Source: Thalassospira mesophila (GTDB lineage Bacteria > Pseudomonadota > Alphaproteobacteria > Rhodospirillales > Thalassospiraceae). From it: a DNA stretch of 64,000 nt. Positions 34,145-46,811 of the stretch are shown piece after piece. The translations under genes were made by a program, and so were the position numbers. Under the pieces are notes generated by a model. That model was not told the DNA's origin. It searched no databases and saw only the letters and a program-made list of their open reading frames with translations. The stretch is taken from positions 46,150 to 110,149 of the forward strand of contig NZ_JFKA01000014.1 of assembly GCF_002115755.1 (NCBI RefSeq), in the 5' to 3' direction. The stretch's first letter is position 1. The number at the start of each line of letters is the position of its first letter.

Positions 34145-35068
34145 ATGACATTCGAGCAATTGCGCATTTTTGTTGCCGTGGCCCAGCGCGAGCATCTGAC
34201 ACGGGCCGCCGAAATTATCAACCTCACGCCATCCGCCGTCAGTGCCGCGATCAAAAACCTTGAAACCTTTTACGGGGTGGAGCTGTTTCACCGCGTCGGG
34301 CGGCGGATCGAGTTGACCGATACCGGCCGCATTTTTCTGGTCGAGGCGCGCGCCACCCTTGCCCGGGCCCGCGCCGCCGAGCTAACCCTTGCCGAACTGG
34401 GCGGGTTACAACGCGGCACATTAAATGTATCGGCCAGCCAAACCATCGCCAGTTACTGGTTGCCGCCGGTTTTAATGCGCTTTCACGACCAGTATCCGCG
34501 CATTGAAATCAACCTTGTGATCGACAACACCAAAAATGTCAGCGATGCCATTGTCGAAGGGGCTGCCGATTTGGGTTTTATCGAAGGTGAAATTGACGAA
34601 CCGGCCCTGATGATGCGCGAAATTGCCAAGGATGCCTTAATGGTCGTCGTTGGCCCCGACCATATCTGGGCACAATCAACGCCCCCCTTAACCTTTGATG
34701 ACCTGATCAAACACAGCAGCTGGGTCTTGCGTGAAACCGGGTCTGGTACGCGGTCGGAATTTGAAAATGCCCTCAAACGTGCGGGCTGTAACCCCGATGA
34801 TCTTGATGTCGCCCTAACGCTGCCCTCAAACGAGTCGGTCATTTCGGCTGCTGCCGCGGGCAACGCCGCCACCGTGGTATCCAGCAGCGTCGCCCTGCCC
34901 TTTATCGAACAGGGCCGCTTGTTTTGTGCTAACATCACCCTGCCCGAACGGTCCTTCATGATGCTGCATCACAAGGAACGCCATCACAGCAAAGCTGCCA
35001 GTGTTTTGGCCGATATTGCCCTTAATCATCCGAACCTTGCTCAAGTGGCGGCACCGGCATCGGCCTGA
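34145..35068 (+). CDS. LysR-family transcriptional regulator (YeiE-like)
   Basis: A 307-residue protein. The helix-turn-helix is at 1-60 (MTFEQLRIFVAVAQREHLTRA, TPSAVSAAIKNLETFYGVELFHR), followed by a linker helix and a periplasmic-binding-like sensor (about 90-295; GTLNVSASQTIASYWLPPVLMRFH, NAATVVSSSVALPFIEQGRL). YeiE and the related CysB/CbbR-type proteins share this sensor opening. Divergent orientation to the YeiH-type exporter suggests it controls that gene. Confidence 0.93.
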   Translation: MTFEQLRIFVAVAQREHLTRAAEIINLTPSAVSAAIKNLETFYGVELFHRVGRRIELTDTGRIFLVEARATLARARAAELTLAELGGLQRGTLNVSASQTIASYWLPPVLMRFHDQYPRIEINLVIDNTKNVSDAIVEGAADLGFIEGEIDEPALMMREIAKDALMVVVGPDHIWAQSTPPLTFDDLIKHSSWVLRETGSGTRSEFENALKRAGCNPDDLDVALTLPSNESVISAAAAGNAATVVSSSVALPFIEQGRLFCANITLPERSFMMLHHKERHHSKAASVLADIALNHPNLAQVAAPASA

Positions 35069-35378
35069 CATTTCGCCGGCACGGGGAAAATCACCACGAC
35101 CGCAAACACATTGTAATTTTTCCAATAAAAATTGCGCAATCGCAATGCAACATTTTTGCCATCGGCGTAGCCATAAGCAGCGACCCGACGGGGACAAACC
35201 GACACCGGACCGACATCGGACCAACGGGCGCATAAAGGCACAGATCCACCACAAAAGTGCCAACCGGCACCTTTCGCCCCCCGCATATGCGCGCTTGCAA
35301 CATGGCGAGAAGACATACAAGGTCGAAAGGGCTGGACCAAAAAAGGGAAGCTTCGCTTAACATAAGGACAAACAGGCA
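35069..35378. other. Upstream region of the quinol oxidase operon
   Basis: 310 bp without a gene. It holds the Crp/Fnr-type palindrome at 35132-35145 and two imperfect 11-bp tandem copies, GACACCGGACC and GACATCGGACC, near 35200-35221. A leader of up to about 200 nt ahead of cioA is implied. Confidence 0.6.
35132..35145. promoter_or_regulatory. Candidate Crp/Fnr-family site upstream of cioA
   Basis: TTGCG-CAAT-CGCAA is a perfect 5-4-5 palindrome with the geometry of Fnr-family sites (TTGAT-N4-ATCAA). The flanking sequence is AT-rich. Oxygen- or NO-responsive control of the oxidase by such a regulator is inferred. Confidence 0.5.
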
Positions 35379-36764
35379 ATGCTTGATCCTGAAATACTGG
35401 CGCGTGTGCAATTTGCCTTTACCATGGCATTTCACATCATTTTCCCGTCCTTAACCATCGGGCTGGCCAGTTTTCTTCTGGTGCTGGAAGCAATGTGGCT
35501 TCGCACCGGCAATGATACCTATCTTTCGCTTTATAAATTCTGGATAAAAATCTTCGCCCTCGCCTTTGGCATGGGCGTGGTTTCGGGCATTGTCATGTCC
35601 TATCAGTTTGGCACCAACTGGGGGCCATTTTCCAAGCTGTCCGGCCCGGTCATTGGCCCGCTTATGGCCTATGAAGTGCTAAGTGCATTTTTCCTTGAGG
35701 CCGGATTTTTGGGCGTCATGCTGTTTGGCCTCAACAAGGTTGGCCCAAAGCTGCACATTACCGCCACCGCCATGGTGGCCGTTGGCACCTTGTTCTCGGC
35801 ATTCTGGATTTTATCGGCCAATAGCTGGATGCAAACCCCGGCAGGCTACGCCATTGAAACCGGGCGCATTGTGGTTGAAAGCTGGTTTGATGTGGTTTTC
35901 AACCCCAGCTTCCCCTATCGCCTGGCCCATATGGTACTGGCCGCCTATCTGACCACGGCCTTTGTCGTCGCCGGTGTCGGTGCATGGCATTTACTGCGCA
36001 ATCGCGAAAATGTTGCGGCGCGCATTATGTTTTCCATGGCGATGTGGCTGATCACGATTTTTGCCCCCCTGCAAATCATTGCTGGCGACATGCACGGTCT
36101 CAATACCCTTGAACATCAGCCTGCCAAAATCGCCGCGATGGAAGGCCATTTTGAAACCAGCAAGGGCAGCACCCCGCTTATCCTGTTTGGCTGGCCCGAC
36201 ATGGCGGCGGGTAAAACAAAATATGCCGTTGAAATCCCCTATCTGGGGTCGATCATTTTAACCCATACGCTTGATGGTGAAATTCGCGGGTTAAACGAGT
36301 TCGCCCCCGAAGACCGCCCCAATGCCACCATCCTGTTCTGGTCATTCCGCATCATGGTGGGCCTTGGCACCCTGATGTTGCTAATCGCGGTTGGCAGCCT
36401 GTGGGCGCGCCATCGCAAAACATTGTTTGACTGCAAATGGCTGCATCGCTTTGCCCTGATCATGGGGCCAAGTGGCTTTATTGCCATTCTGGCGGGCTGG
36501 GTCACGACAGAGGTCGGCCGCCAGCCATGGGTGATTTACGGCATCATGCGCACAGCCGATGCCGGGTCGCCGGTTTCACCGGTGGCCATTGCCGGGTCAC
36601 TCGCCGCATTTTTCGTGGCTTACGCCATCGTCTTTGGTGTTGGCACCGCCTATATCCTGCGCGCCATGCGACAGGACCCGCGCCATGCCCATATTGATCC
36701 CCACGAAATTTATCGCGCCGACCATGCCAATGTTGTCGATCATATCGACACGCCGAAACATTAA
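35379..36764 (+). CDS. cioA: Cytochrome bd-type (cyanide-insensitive) quinol oxidase subunit I
   Basis: A 461-residue inner-membrane protein with about nine spans. His19 (QFAFTMAFHIIFPSLTIG) and the His of SFPYRLAHMVLAAY are heme ligands; GRQPWVIYGIMRT is the quinol-oxidase signature near the end. The loop between spans 6 and 7 that binds quinol is short, as in the CioA subgroup and unlike the long-loop E. coli CydA. It transfers electrons from ubiquinol to oxygen. ATG 35379 follows ATAAGGA. It is the first gene of an oxidase operon with cioB and a 40-residue third gene. Confidence 0.94.
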   Translation: MLDPEILARVQFAFTMAFHIIFPSLTIGLASFLLVLEAMWLRTGNDTYLSLYKFWIKIFALAFGMGVVSGIVMSYQFGTNWGPFSKLSGPVIGPLMAYEVLSAFFLEAGFLGVMLFGLNKVGPKLHITATAMVAVGTLFSAFWILSANSWMQTPAGYAIETGRIVVESWFDVVFNPSFPYRLAHMVLAAYLTTAFVVAGVGAWHLLRNRENVAARIMFSMAMWLITIFAPLQIIAGDMHGLNTLEHQPAKIAAMEGHFETSKGSTPLILFGWPDMAAGKTKYAVEIPYLGSIILTHTLDGEIRGLNEFAPEDRPNATILFWSFRIMVGLGTLMLLIAVGSLWARHRKTLFDCKWLHRFALIMGPSGFIAILAGWVTTEVGRQPWVIYGIMRTADAGSPVSPVAIAGSLAAFFVAYAIVFGVGTAYILRAMRQDPRHAHIDPHEIYRADHANVVDHIDTPKH

Positions 36765-36781
36765 CCGGCAGGAGAAAGATT

Positions 36782-37774
36782 ATGGATTATCAACTTATCT
36801 GGGTCCTGCTGATTGCCTTTGCCGTGTTTGCCTATGTCACACTGGATGGCTTTGATCTGGGCATTGGCATCTTGTTTCCGTTTGAAAAAAAACAGGAAAA
36901 TCGCGGCAAGATGATGAACGCCATCGCCCCGATCTGGGATGGCAACGAAACCTGGCTGGTGCTGGGCGGCGGCGGCCTTTATGCCACCTTCCCCGAAGCC
37001 TATTCATTGCTGATGACCGCGTTTTACATTCCCGTCATTGTCATGTTGCTGGCATTGGTGTTTCGCGGGGTGGCGTTTGAATTTCGTTTCAAAAGCCGCG
37101 ATCACACCAACCACTGGGATTTTGCCTTTGCCGCAGGCTCCATCATTGCCGCAGCCATGCAAGGCGCAATGCTGGGCGCGTTCATTGAAGGCATTAACAT
37201 CAAGGACGGGCATTTTATTGGTGGCGCGTTTGACTGGATCAGCCCGTTTTCAATATTCTGTGCCAGTGCGGTTGTGGTTGGTTATGCCCTGCTGGGTGCG
37301 GGTTGGTTGATCATGAAGGTGGACGGGCCGTTGCAGGGGAAATTGCGCGCCATTGCCAAACCCGCAGTTATCTGGATGGCGGCCAACCTGGCGGTGGTAT
37401 CGCTGATGACGACCTATCTCAACCCGGCCTATGGTGATCGCTGGTTTTCAACGCCCAATATCTATTACCTGGCCCCGATCCCAATTGTGACGGTGGGGTT
37501 GATGTTCTGGCTGTGGCATGCGGTGAAACGGCGCGAAAAGACCGTTTTTGGCATTACGCTATCTGTGTTTTTCCTAAGCTATCTGGGCTTTGGCATTACG
37601 TTATTTCCCCATATAGTGCCACCCGTGATCAGCTTTCGTGATGCGGCGTCGCCCGATAACAGCCTGTCCTTTATGCTGGTGGGCGCGGTTATTTTCTTGC
37701 CGGTCATTCTGGGCTACACCGCCTATGCCTATTACGTGTTTCGCGGCAAAATTGACGATGCAGGATATCATTGA
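36782..37774 (+). CDS. cioB: Cytochrome bd-type quinol oxidase subunit II
   Basis: A 330-residue membrane protein with eight or nine spans. Family blocks are FAYVTLDGFDLGIGILFPF, NAIAPIWDGNETWLVLGGGGLYATFPEAY, FRGVAFEFRFK and the C-terminal VGAVIFLPVILGYTAYAYYVFRGK. It pairs with subunit I and helps hold the hemes. It starts 17 bp after cioA behind CAGGAGAAA. The DUF2474-type gene follows within 3 bp. Confidence 0.95.
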   Translation: MDYQLIWVLLIAFAVFAYVTLDGFDLGIGILFPFEKKQENRGKMMNAIAPIWDGNETWLVLGGGGLYATFPEAYSLLMTAFYIPVIVMLLALVFRGVAFEFRFKSRDHTNHWDFAFAAGSIIAAAMQGAMLGAFIEGINIKDGHFIGGAFDWISPFSIFCASAVVVGYALLGAGWLIMKVDGPLQGKLRAIAKPAVIWMAANLAVVSLMTTYLNPAYGDRWFSTPNIYYLAPIPIVTVGLMFWLWHAVKRREKTVFGITLSVFFLSYLGFGITLFPHIVPPVISFRDAASPDNSLSFMLVGAVIFLPVILGYTAYAYYVFRGKIDDAGYH

Positions 37775-37776
37775 TC

Positions 37777-37899
37777 ATGGCTCAGGTTCACAACACCAAA
37801 ACACAGCGGCTTTTATGGTTTGCCGGGCTTTATCTGGCCGGTTTGGGCACGCTTGCCATTGTGGCCTATGGCCTGCGCGCCCTGATGGGCCTTAATTAA
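37777..37899 (+). CDS. DUF2474-type small membrane protein of the cioAB operon
   Basis: A 40-residue protein, two bases after the cioB stop. The sequence MAQVHNTKTQRLLWFAGLY is followed by a single hydrophobic span LAGLGTLAIVAYGLRALMG. This length, the Trp-Phe start of the helix and the position directly behind cioB match the DUF2474 family, the counterpart of CydX-type small subunits in CioAB oxidases. It would sit in the membrane beside subunit I or II and support assembly. It is too short for standard gene-length cut-offs and is easily missed. Confidence 0.85.
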   Translation: MAQVHNTKTQRLLWFAGLYLAGLGTLAIVAYGLRALMGLN

Positions 37900-37905
37900 C
37901 CAAAT

Positions 37906-37941
37906 AAAACGGGCCGCCCGGCATGTCGGACGGCCCGTTTT
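37906..37941. terminator. Bidirectional terminator after the cioAB operon
   Basis: AAAACGGGCCG (37906-37916) pairs with CGGCCCGTTTT (37931-37941). A and T runs on both sides let it serve the oxidase operon and the convergent MFS gene. Confidence 0.88.
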
Positions 37942-37974
37942 AAGCATCGCATAGTTACATCATATTTCGGGCAA

Positions 37975-39168
37975 TCAGGCCGCCGCCACCGGCTTGCGCG
38001 CCCAAACACCGACCGTTACCGCCAGCCCGGCAACCACCATCAAGGCGCTTAACCCTAAAATCACCCAGCCGGTTTGCGCCGGGCTTGCCGCCAAACCCAC
38101 AATCAGGCCCGACAATGGCAGGCTTAGATTATTAAACAAAATCACCACGCCGGTGGTTTTGCCAAGGTCGCGGGCCGGGATAATACGTTGGCGCGCGGTG
38201 CGGATATAAACCGCATACATGCCGTCAAACCCCAGAATAAAAACAAAGCCCAGCGCATAAACCCAGTAATTGGGGCTAAACGCGGTAATGATGCCGCCGA
38301 CAATCACCATGACATAGCCAATGGTGCCAATGCGCCCAATGCCCAGATTGCTCATCGCGATAATCAGCAATACCGACACCGTCGCCAGCGCCCCCAATGT
38401 TTGCAGCAGGGCATAATAATTACCCGGCAAGTCAAACAGGCCGGTTACCATTGCCGCCGATGTTGCCAGGGTTGCCCCGAAAACAAGGTTGATCGCAGCG
38501 GTTAAAATCACCAGCCGTTTTAAGCCCGGCAAATACATCACATGATGAAACGCCACCCGTAACGGTGCCATAAACGGGGTTGTGGTGACTTCGGGTTCAA
38601 TCAGTTCAACCGTGTTGACCCGCCGCCAAACCATCATGGCGACCTCGCCCAGCACAAACAAAACCACCGCCCCGCCAACAACCACCTGCCAGTTGGTGAA
38701 ACCAAAGAGGGTGGCGGCGGCCAACGGGCCAATAATGATGCAGCATTGATCGACAGTTTGCGCCAGCGACTGCACCCGATCAAACCGGGCAGTGGCAAAA
38801 ATTTGCGGCAACATCACTTCACGCGCCATAAAGCCCTGGCTTGCCAGCACCCCGCACAAGGCCGAAATCAGCACCACCCAAACTGGATTGGGGAACAGCG
38901 CAAAACAAACCAGGCCGACACAGGCAATAACAGCGCGGCCCAACTGGGTCATGCGGATCAGGCGAATGGGGGAAACGCGATCCGACAAAATGCCGCAAAA
39001 GGGAAAACACAAGGTGCGCGGCAGGGTTTCCACCGCATAGGCCAGCCCGGAAAGGGCAACGCTTTGTGTCGTCTGGTAAACGACCAAAGGCACAATAAAC
39101 AGCAAAAACTGATCGCCCAAACGGGCAAGAAACATCGAGGCAAAAAACAGCCTGGCGTTAAGGGTCAT
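37975..39168 (-). CDS. MFS transporter (EntS/MFS_3-like)
   Basis: A 397-residue protein with 12 predicted spans. MTLNARLFFASMFLARLGDQFLLF opens the first helix; GILSDRVSPIRLIRMTQLGRA is the MFS loop 2-3 motif (G-x-x-x-D-R); an YAVETLPRTLC segment and a VYIRTARQRIIPARDLGKTTGV loop resemble the EntS/MFS_3 exporter subgroup. Substrate is unknown. The listed start ATG 39168 gives a normal N-terminus; TTG 39186 would add six residues. It is convergent with the oxidase operon. Confidence 0.85.
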   Translation of the reverse strand: MTLNARLFFASMFLARLGDQFLLFIVPLVVYQTTQSVALSGLAYAVETLPRTLCFPFCGILSDRVSPIRLIRMTQLGRAVIACVGLVCFALFPNPVWVVLISALCGVLASQGFMAREVMLPQIFATARFDRVQSLAQTVDQCCIIIGPLAAATLFGFTNWQVVVGGAVVLFVLGEVAMMVWRRVNTVELIEPEVTTTPFMAPLRVAFHHVMYLPGLKRLVILTAAINLVFGATLATSAAMVTGLFDLPGNYYALLQTLGALATVSVLLIIAMSNLGIGRIGTIGYVMVIVGGIITAFSPNYWVYALGFVFILGFDGMYAVYIRTARQRIIPARDLGKTTGVVILFNNLSLPLSGLIVGLAASPAQTGWVILGLSALMVVAGLAVTVGVWARKPVAAA

Positions 39169-39391
39169 CGGGTGGGGCTTTCGCAAAGACGGCGTGGTGG
39201 CGCCAAAAATGATCTTTTGACGATATACCCGTCTTGCGCGCAGTCAATTAAATCAGCAGCGTGAAAAAAGCCGCCCTGCCATGCATTTAGCGCACATATT
39301 CAAACGGATATACGACCACCACCCAACGAGCCTGCTACGTGCTGAGCCCATGCTTAACAAGTTGCAACCATACAGCACAGCAAAGAGAGGA

Positions 39392-39661
39392 TTAAAGGCC
39401 GTGCGCCCGACGCTTTGCATTCGCGATGGCCGTAATCCTGTCTTTCATTGCCGCAGCGGAAATAAATTCCCCCTCCCGGCGTGCCCTAAAAATTTTAACA
39501 AGTTCAGCACTTTCAGGCACCTGCGCCGCTGCCGGGTGCGGTGGCACCTGATGACCAATGTCAAAAGCAACGCCGTCATCTAAATGTTCGCCTTGCTTCA
39601 CAATATCTCGCGTCAAAGCGTGCCGGGCACCTGAACGGTATGTGAAGGGTTTATCCATCAT
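39392..39661 (-). CDS. Small hypothetical protein downstream of the aminotransferase
   Basis: An 89-residue, charged, soluble protein with no signal peptide or membrane span and no family that I recognise. The start at 39661 (MDKPFTYRSGARHALTRDIVK follows after one more Met) is preceded by AGGGGA at good spacing, and the frame lies 31 bp after the aminotransferase stop at 39699 on the same strand. The middle is Pro/Ala-rich (PPHPAAAQVPES) and the end is basic (ITAIANAKRRAHGL). Ribosome site and operon position support a real gene; function unknown. Confidence 0.6.
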   Translation of the reverse strand: MMDKPFTYRSGARHALTRDIVKQGEHLDDGVAFDIGHQVPPHPAAAQVPESAELVKIFRARREGEFISAAAMKDRITAIANAKRRAHGL

Positions 39662-39698
39662 AAGCATTCCCCTGAAGCCAAACAGGCTGAAACCAATT

Positions 39699-40916
39699 TT
39701 ACTGATTATGAACCCGCCGGATCAGCAAGGCCAGACGTTCAATGCCCGCACGGATGCGGTCCAGCTTTTCGGTCGCAAAGCTAAGCCGTGCAGTATTACG
39801 CCCACTTTGGTCACAGAAAAAAGCCTGACCGGGCACAAAGGCAACCTGTGCATCAACCAGTGCCTGTTCCAGCAACTGGCGGCTATCAATGTTTTCGGGC
39901 AAGGTCAGCCAGATAAACATGCCACCTTCAGGCCGGGTATAGGTCACGCTGTCGGGCATAAATTCATCAAGGGCAGCCAGCATCGTATCGCGTTTGGTGC
40001 GATAGGCATCGCGCAGAATACCAAGATGTGCCGGGAACAGCTTGCGTGCCGCCCGCAACGCCACTTCCTGATTAATGGTCGACACATGCAGATCCCCGGC
40101 CTGTTTCATCAGCACCAGCCGTTCAATCACCGGGCGCGGCGCACAAAGCCAGCCAATACGAAGGGCCGGCACCAGCGTTTTGGAAAATGTACCTAATTGA
40201 ATAACTGTTCCGGCATTCTGATCGCCATGCGTTTCATCAAGGGCCAACAATGATGGCAAAGCATCGCCATCATATATCAGCCTGGAATAGGCCGCATCTT
40301 CGAGAATGACCGCGCCATGTTGGCGGGCAATTTCAAGCACCGCCAGCCGACGTTCCAGACTATAGGACCGCCCGGTCGGATTTTGAAAATCCGGTGCCAG
40401 ATAAGCAACGCGTGCGCCACCTTTAAAAGCCGCTTCAAGTTCGGCCACCACTGGGCCGTCCTCATCCATATTCACCCCGACATAGGTCGGGCGGCGCATG
40501 GAAAAAGCCTGCATCGCACCCAGATAGCTTGGCTTTTCAACCACAATCTCGCGGCCTGGCTCCAGCAACAGCCGGGCCAGCATATCAAGCCCCTGTTGCG
40601 CCCCACAGGTGATCAGGATGTTATCAACACTACGCACCGCCCCGCTTGATGCCAAATCATCAACAATCCACTGGCGCAAGGCAGGCAGGCCTTCGCTGAT
40701 CGAATATTGCAGGCTGCGGCGGCCCGCGGCCTCGTCCGCCATCAGGTCGCTATAAACCGCCCTGAAATCGCCAAGCGGGAAAAGCGACGGATCTGGCACG
40801 CCCCCGGCAAAGGAGGTAATTTCAGGACGATCCGCCACTTTTAACAAATCACGGATTTCAGATGCGATCAGGGCGCGGGCATCGCGAACGATCAGGTCAT
40901 TCCATTGGACGGTCAT
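39699..40916 (-). CDS. PLP-dependent aminotransferase, class I/II (2-aminoadipate/ARO8-like)
   Basis: A 405-residue fold-type I enzyme. PEITSFAGGVPDPSLFPL is the opening typical of the ARO8/LysN/MocR-catalytic group; LQYSISEGLPALRQWI, ITCGAQQGLDMLARLLLEPG, YLAPDFQNPTGRSYSLERR and the PLP lysine in GTFSKTLVPALRIGW follow, then MFIWLTLP. No DNA-binding domain is fused. Enzymes of this group use 2-aminoadipate, aromatic or branched amino acids; choice is not possible here. It is divergent from the M20-ast operon, 231 bp apart, which suggests an amino-acid catabolic setting. Confidence 0.92.
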   Translation of the reverse strand: MTVQWNDLIVRDARALIASEIRDLLKVADRPEITSFAGGVPDPSLFPLGDFRAVYSDLMADEAAGRRSLQYSISEGLPALRQWIVDDLASSGAVRSVDNILITCGAQQGLDMLARLLLEPGREIVVEKPSYLGAMQAFSMRRPTYVGVNMDEDGPVVAELEAAFKGGARVAYLAPDFQNPTGRSYSLERRLAVLEIARQHGAVILEDAAYSRLIYDGDALPSLLALDETHGDQNAGTVIQLGTFSKTLVPALRIGWLCAPRPVIERLVLMKQAGDLHVSTINQEVALRAARKLFPAHLGILRDAYRTKRDTMLAALDEFMPDSVTYTRPEGGMFIWLTLPENIDSRQLLEQALVDAQVAFVPGQAFFCDQSGRNTARLSFATEKLDRIRAGIERLALLIRRVHNQ

Positions 40917-41147
40917 GCTTTTTCTCTTTAGGTCAGCTTTACTGTCGTTATTGAGCGAGAAAGACCGAATTAAATCAAGTTTATTTTTCTACGGATGCTA
41001 TTTTTGAAATAAAATTACTCAAGACCCTTTTGGTTGCCCGCAGGTAATGCCGTTTTCCTCCCCGTATCCCGCAACACCTGCCGGGCAGATTTTGGCACTC
41101 TGGTCCCAACAAACAAGCAACAACACCAAACGCTTCCACAGGATATC

Positions 41148-42389
41148 ATGACCGAATATGCAAAATTTCAGCCTTGGCTGGACTGGCTTGATCCGCGTTA
41201 CGACCAAACGCTGGAGCGCCTGAAAAACTGGTCGGCAATCAATTCGGGAACGGCCAATACCGACGGGCTGGAGAAAATGGCCGACGTCATCCTGCCCGCC
41301 TTTGCCGAGCTTGAGGCCGAAACCGGCATCATCGACCTGCCCGATGGCACAGCGGTATCGCCGGGCGGCGATGTTGTGCCGGTGCGCTATGGCAAGGTTT
41401 TACATTTTTCCAAACGCCCGCAGGCACCGGTGCGCGCCCTTTTGTGCATTCATTATGACACCGTCTTTGGCCCCGAAAGCCCCTTTCAATCCCCGCGCCT
41501 GATAGACGACACCACCCTGAACGGCCCCGGTGTTGCCGATGCCAAAGGTGGAATTTTGACCATCCTTAATGCGCTGACCGCATTGGAACGAAGCCCCTTT
41601 GCCAGTGGTATTGGCTGGGATGTTATCCTTAACCCCGATGAAGAAACCGGGTCGGCGGGATCAGCCCCGATATTGGCCGAACGTGCGCGCGCCGCCGATT
41701 TTGGCATGATATTCGAGCCCGCCCTTGCCGACGGCACCCTTGCCGGGGCACGCAAGGGATCGGGCAATTTCTCGGTTCGCATTAAAGGCAAAGCCGCCCA
41801 TGCCGGGCGCGAATTTTATGCCGGACGCAGTGCCATAGTGGCTGCGGCCCGCTGCGTTACTGCCCTTGACGCGTTAAACGGTAAAACCGGCGATGCCACC
41901 TTTAACATCGGCAAAATTGATGGCGGCGGGCCGGTCAATGTTGTGCCCGATACCGCCATTGTGCGCTTTAACGTGCGGGTCGCCACCCACGATGAACGCC
42001 ACCGCGCCGAGGCCAGCATAGCCGCGATTATCGACCAGCTAAACAGCATGGATGGCATAACTGCCGACCTGCACGGAAGCTTTGGCCGTGCGCCCAAGGA
42101 AATGGCGGGCAAAACCAAAGCCCTGTTTGAATGGGTGCGCGATATTGGCGGTGATTTAAACCTTGATATCGCCTGGAAAGCCACCGGCGGCTGTTGTGAT
42201 GGCAATAACCTGGCCGAGGCCGGGTTGCCCAATATTGACACCCTTGGCGTGCGCGGCGGCCTGATCCATTCCGATCAGGAGTTCGTCAAACTCGACAGCC
42301 TGATCGAACGCGCCAAATTATCGGCCCTGATATTGATGAAGGCCGGGGCAGGTGAATTGCCCGCCAGTTTTTTGAAAACGGAGATTTAA
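41148..42389 (+). CDS. M20-family metallohydrolase, likely N-acyl amino acid deacylase in the ast cluster
   Basis: A 413-residue M20/M25/M40 enzyme. Metal ligands are visible in LLCIHYDTVFGP (His and Asp), the bridging Asp in GPGVADAKGG, the catalytic Glu/ligand Glu in NPDEETGS and a distal His in GGLIHSDQEF. The dimerisation domain is at about 195-305 (KGKAAHAGREFYAGRSAI). ATG 41148 gives a normal N-terminus (MTEYAKFQPWL); the frame open to 41034 does not. It is 4 bp upstream of astA and must be cotranscribed. DapE and ArgE, relatives in this family, remove succinyl or acetyl groups from amino acids, and no AstE gene is present, so removal of succinate from N-succinylglutamate is the best guess. 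Confidence 0.88.
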   Translation: MTEYAKFQPWLDWLDPRYDQTLERLKNWSAINSGTANTDGLEKMADVILPAFAELEAETGIIDLPDGTAVSPGGDVVPVRYGKVLHFSKRPQAPVRALLCIHYDTVFGPESPFQSPRLIDDTTLNGPGVADAKGGILTILNALTALERSPFASGIGWDVILNPDEETGSAGSAPILAERARAADFGMIFEPALADGTLAGARKGSGNFSVRIKGKAAHAGREFYAGRSAIVAAARCVTALDALNGKTGDATFNIGKIDGGGPVNVVPDTAIVRFNVRVATHDERHRAEASIAAIIDQLNSMDGITADLHGSFGRAPKEMAGKTKALFEWVRDIGGDLNLDIAWKATGGCCDGNNLAEAGLPNIDTLGVRGGLIHSDQEFVKLDSLIERAKLSALILMKAGAGELPASFLKTEI

Positions 42390-42393
42390 GTAA

Positions 42394-46321
<3,928 letters not shown>

Positions 46322-46338
46322 AGATAAAGATATAGCCG

Positions 46339-46632
46339 CTACTTATTCAGGAACAGCCGAAAGAACCGTGTTTCATCGAGGTGAGCCTTTTGAGCCCAAG
46401 CTCTTCCGCATAAAGCACCGATAAACGCGCAAACGACAAGAAGCACAAAACTAAACGAAAAAAATTTAACCATAATAACCGACGACACAACACCGGCAGC
46501 AATCGCGCCAAATGTAGCAGCTGACTTCACCTCGCTAAAGGTACTGCCGTAAACCACCTCTGCCTGGCAACCAACACAAACCGCCACCCCCAGATTTGAA
46601 ACAGTATGGCAATGCGGACAAACTATTTTCAT
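46339..46632 (-). CDS. Small zinc-ribbon membrane protein
   Basis: A 97-residue protein on the opposite strand, convergent with astB. The N-terminus has a zinc-ribbon CPHC-x11-CVGC, then a hydrophobic hairpin of two spans (SAATFGAIAAGVVSSVIMVKF and FVLLVVCAFIGALCGRAW). It ends with a charged tail. ATG 46632 has a GGGGGA site 4-8 bp upstream; the frame to 46644 adds only GDL. Function unknown: zinc-ribbon plus TM proteins of this size are common in proteobacteria and poorly studied. It interrupts the ast genes and class III aminotransferase gene without sharing their strand. Confidence 0.75.
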   Translation of the reverse strand: MKIVCPHCHTVSNLGVAVCVGCQAEVVYGSTFSEVKSAATFGAIAAGVVSSVIMVKFFSFSFVLLVVCAFIGALCGRAWAQKAHLDETRFFRLFLNK

Positions 46633-46811
46633 TAGATCCCCCAAGAAAAATGCATTTCACAAAAACGATATACACGTAAAAGATGAATTATCAATTCCTT
46701 TTAAACCGCATTCCCTGCCGGGCAGGGGTGCGGCTTCAAAATTTAATGCCGGGCGGGGCGTGGCACTATGGCGGTGAAGATTAAAACGCCACCCCATCCG
46801 GGAGACCAGCC

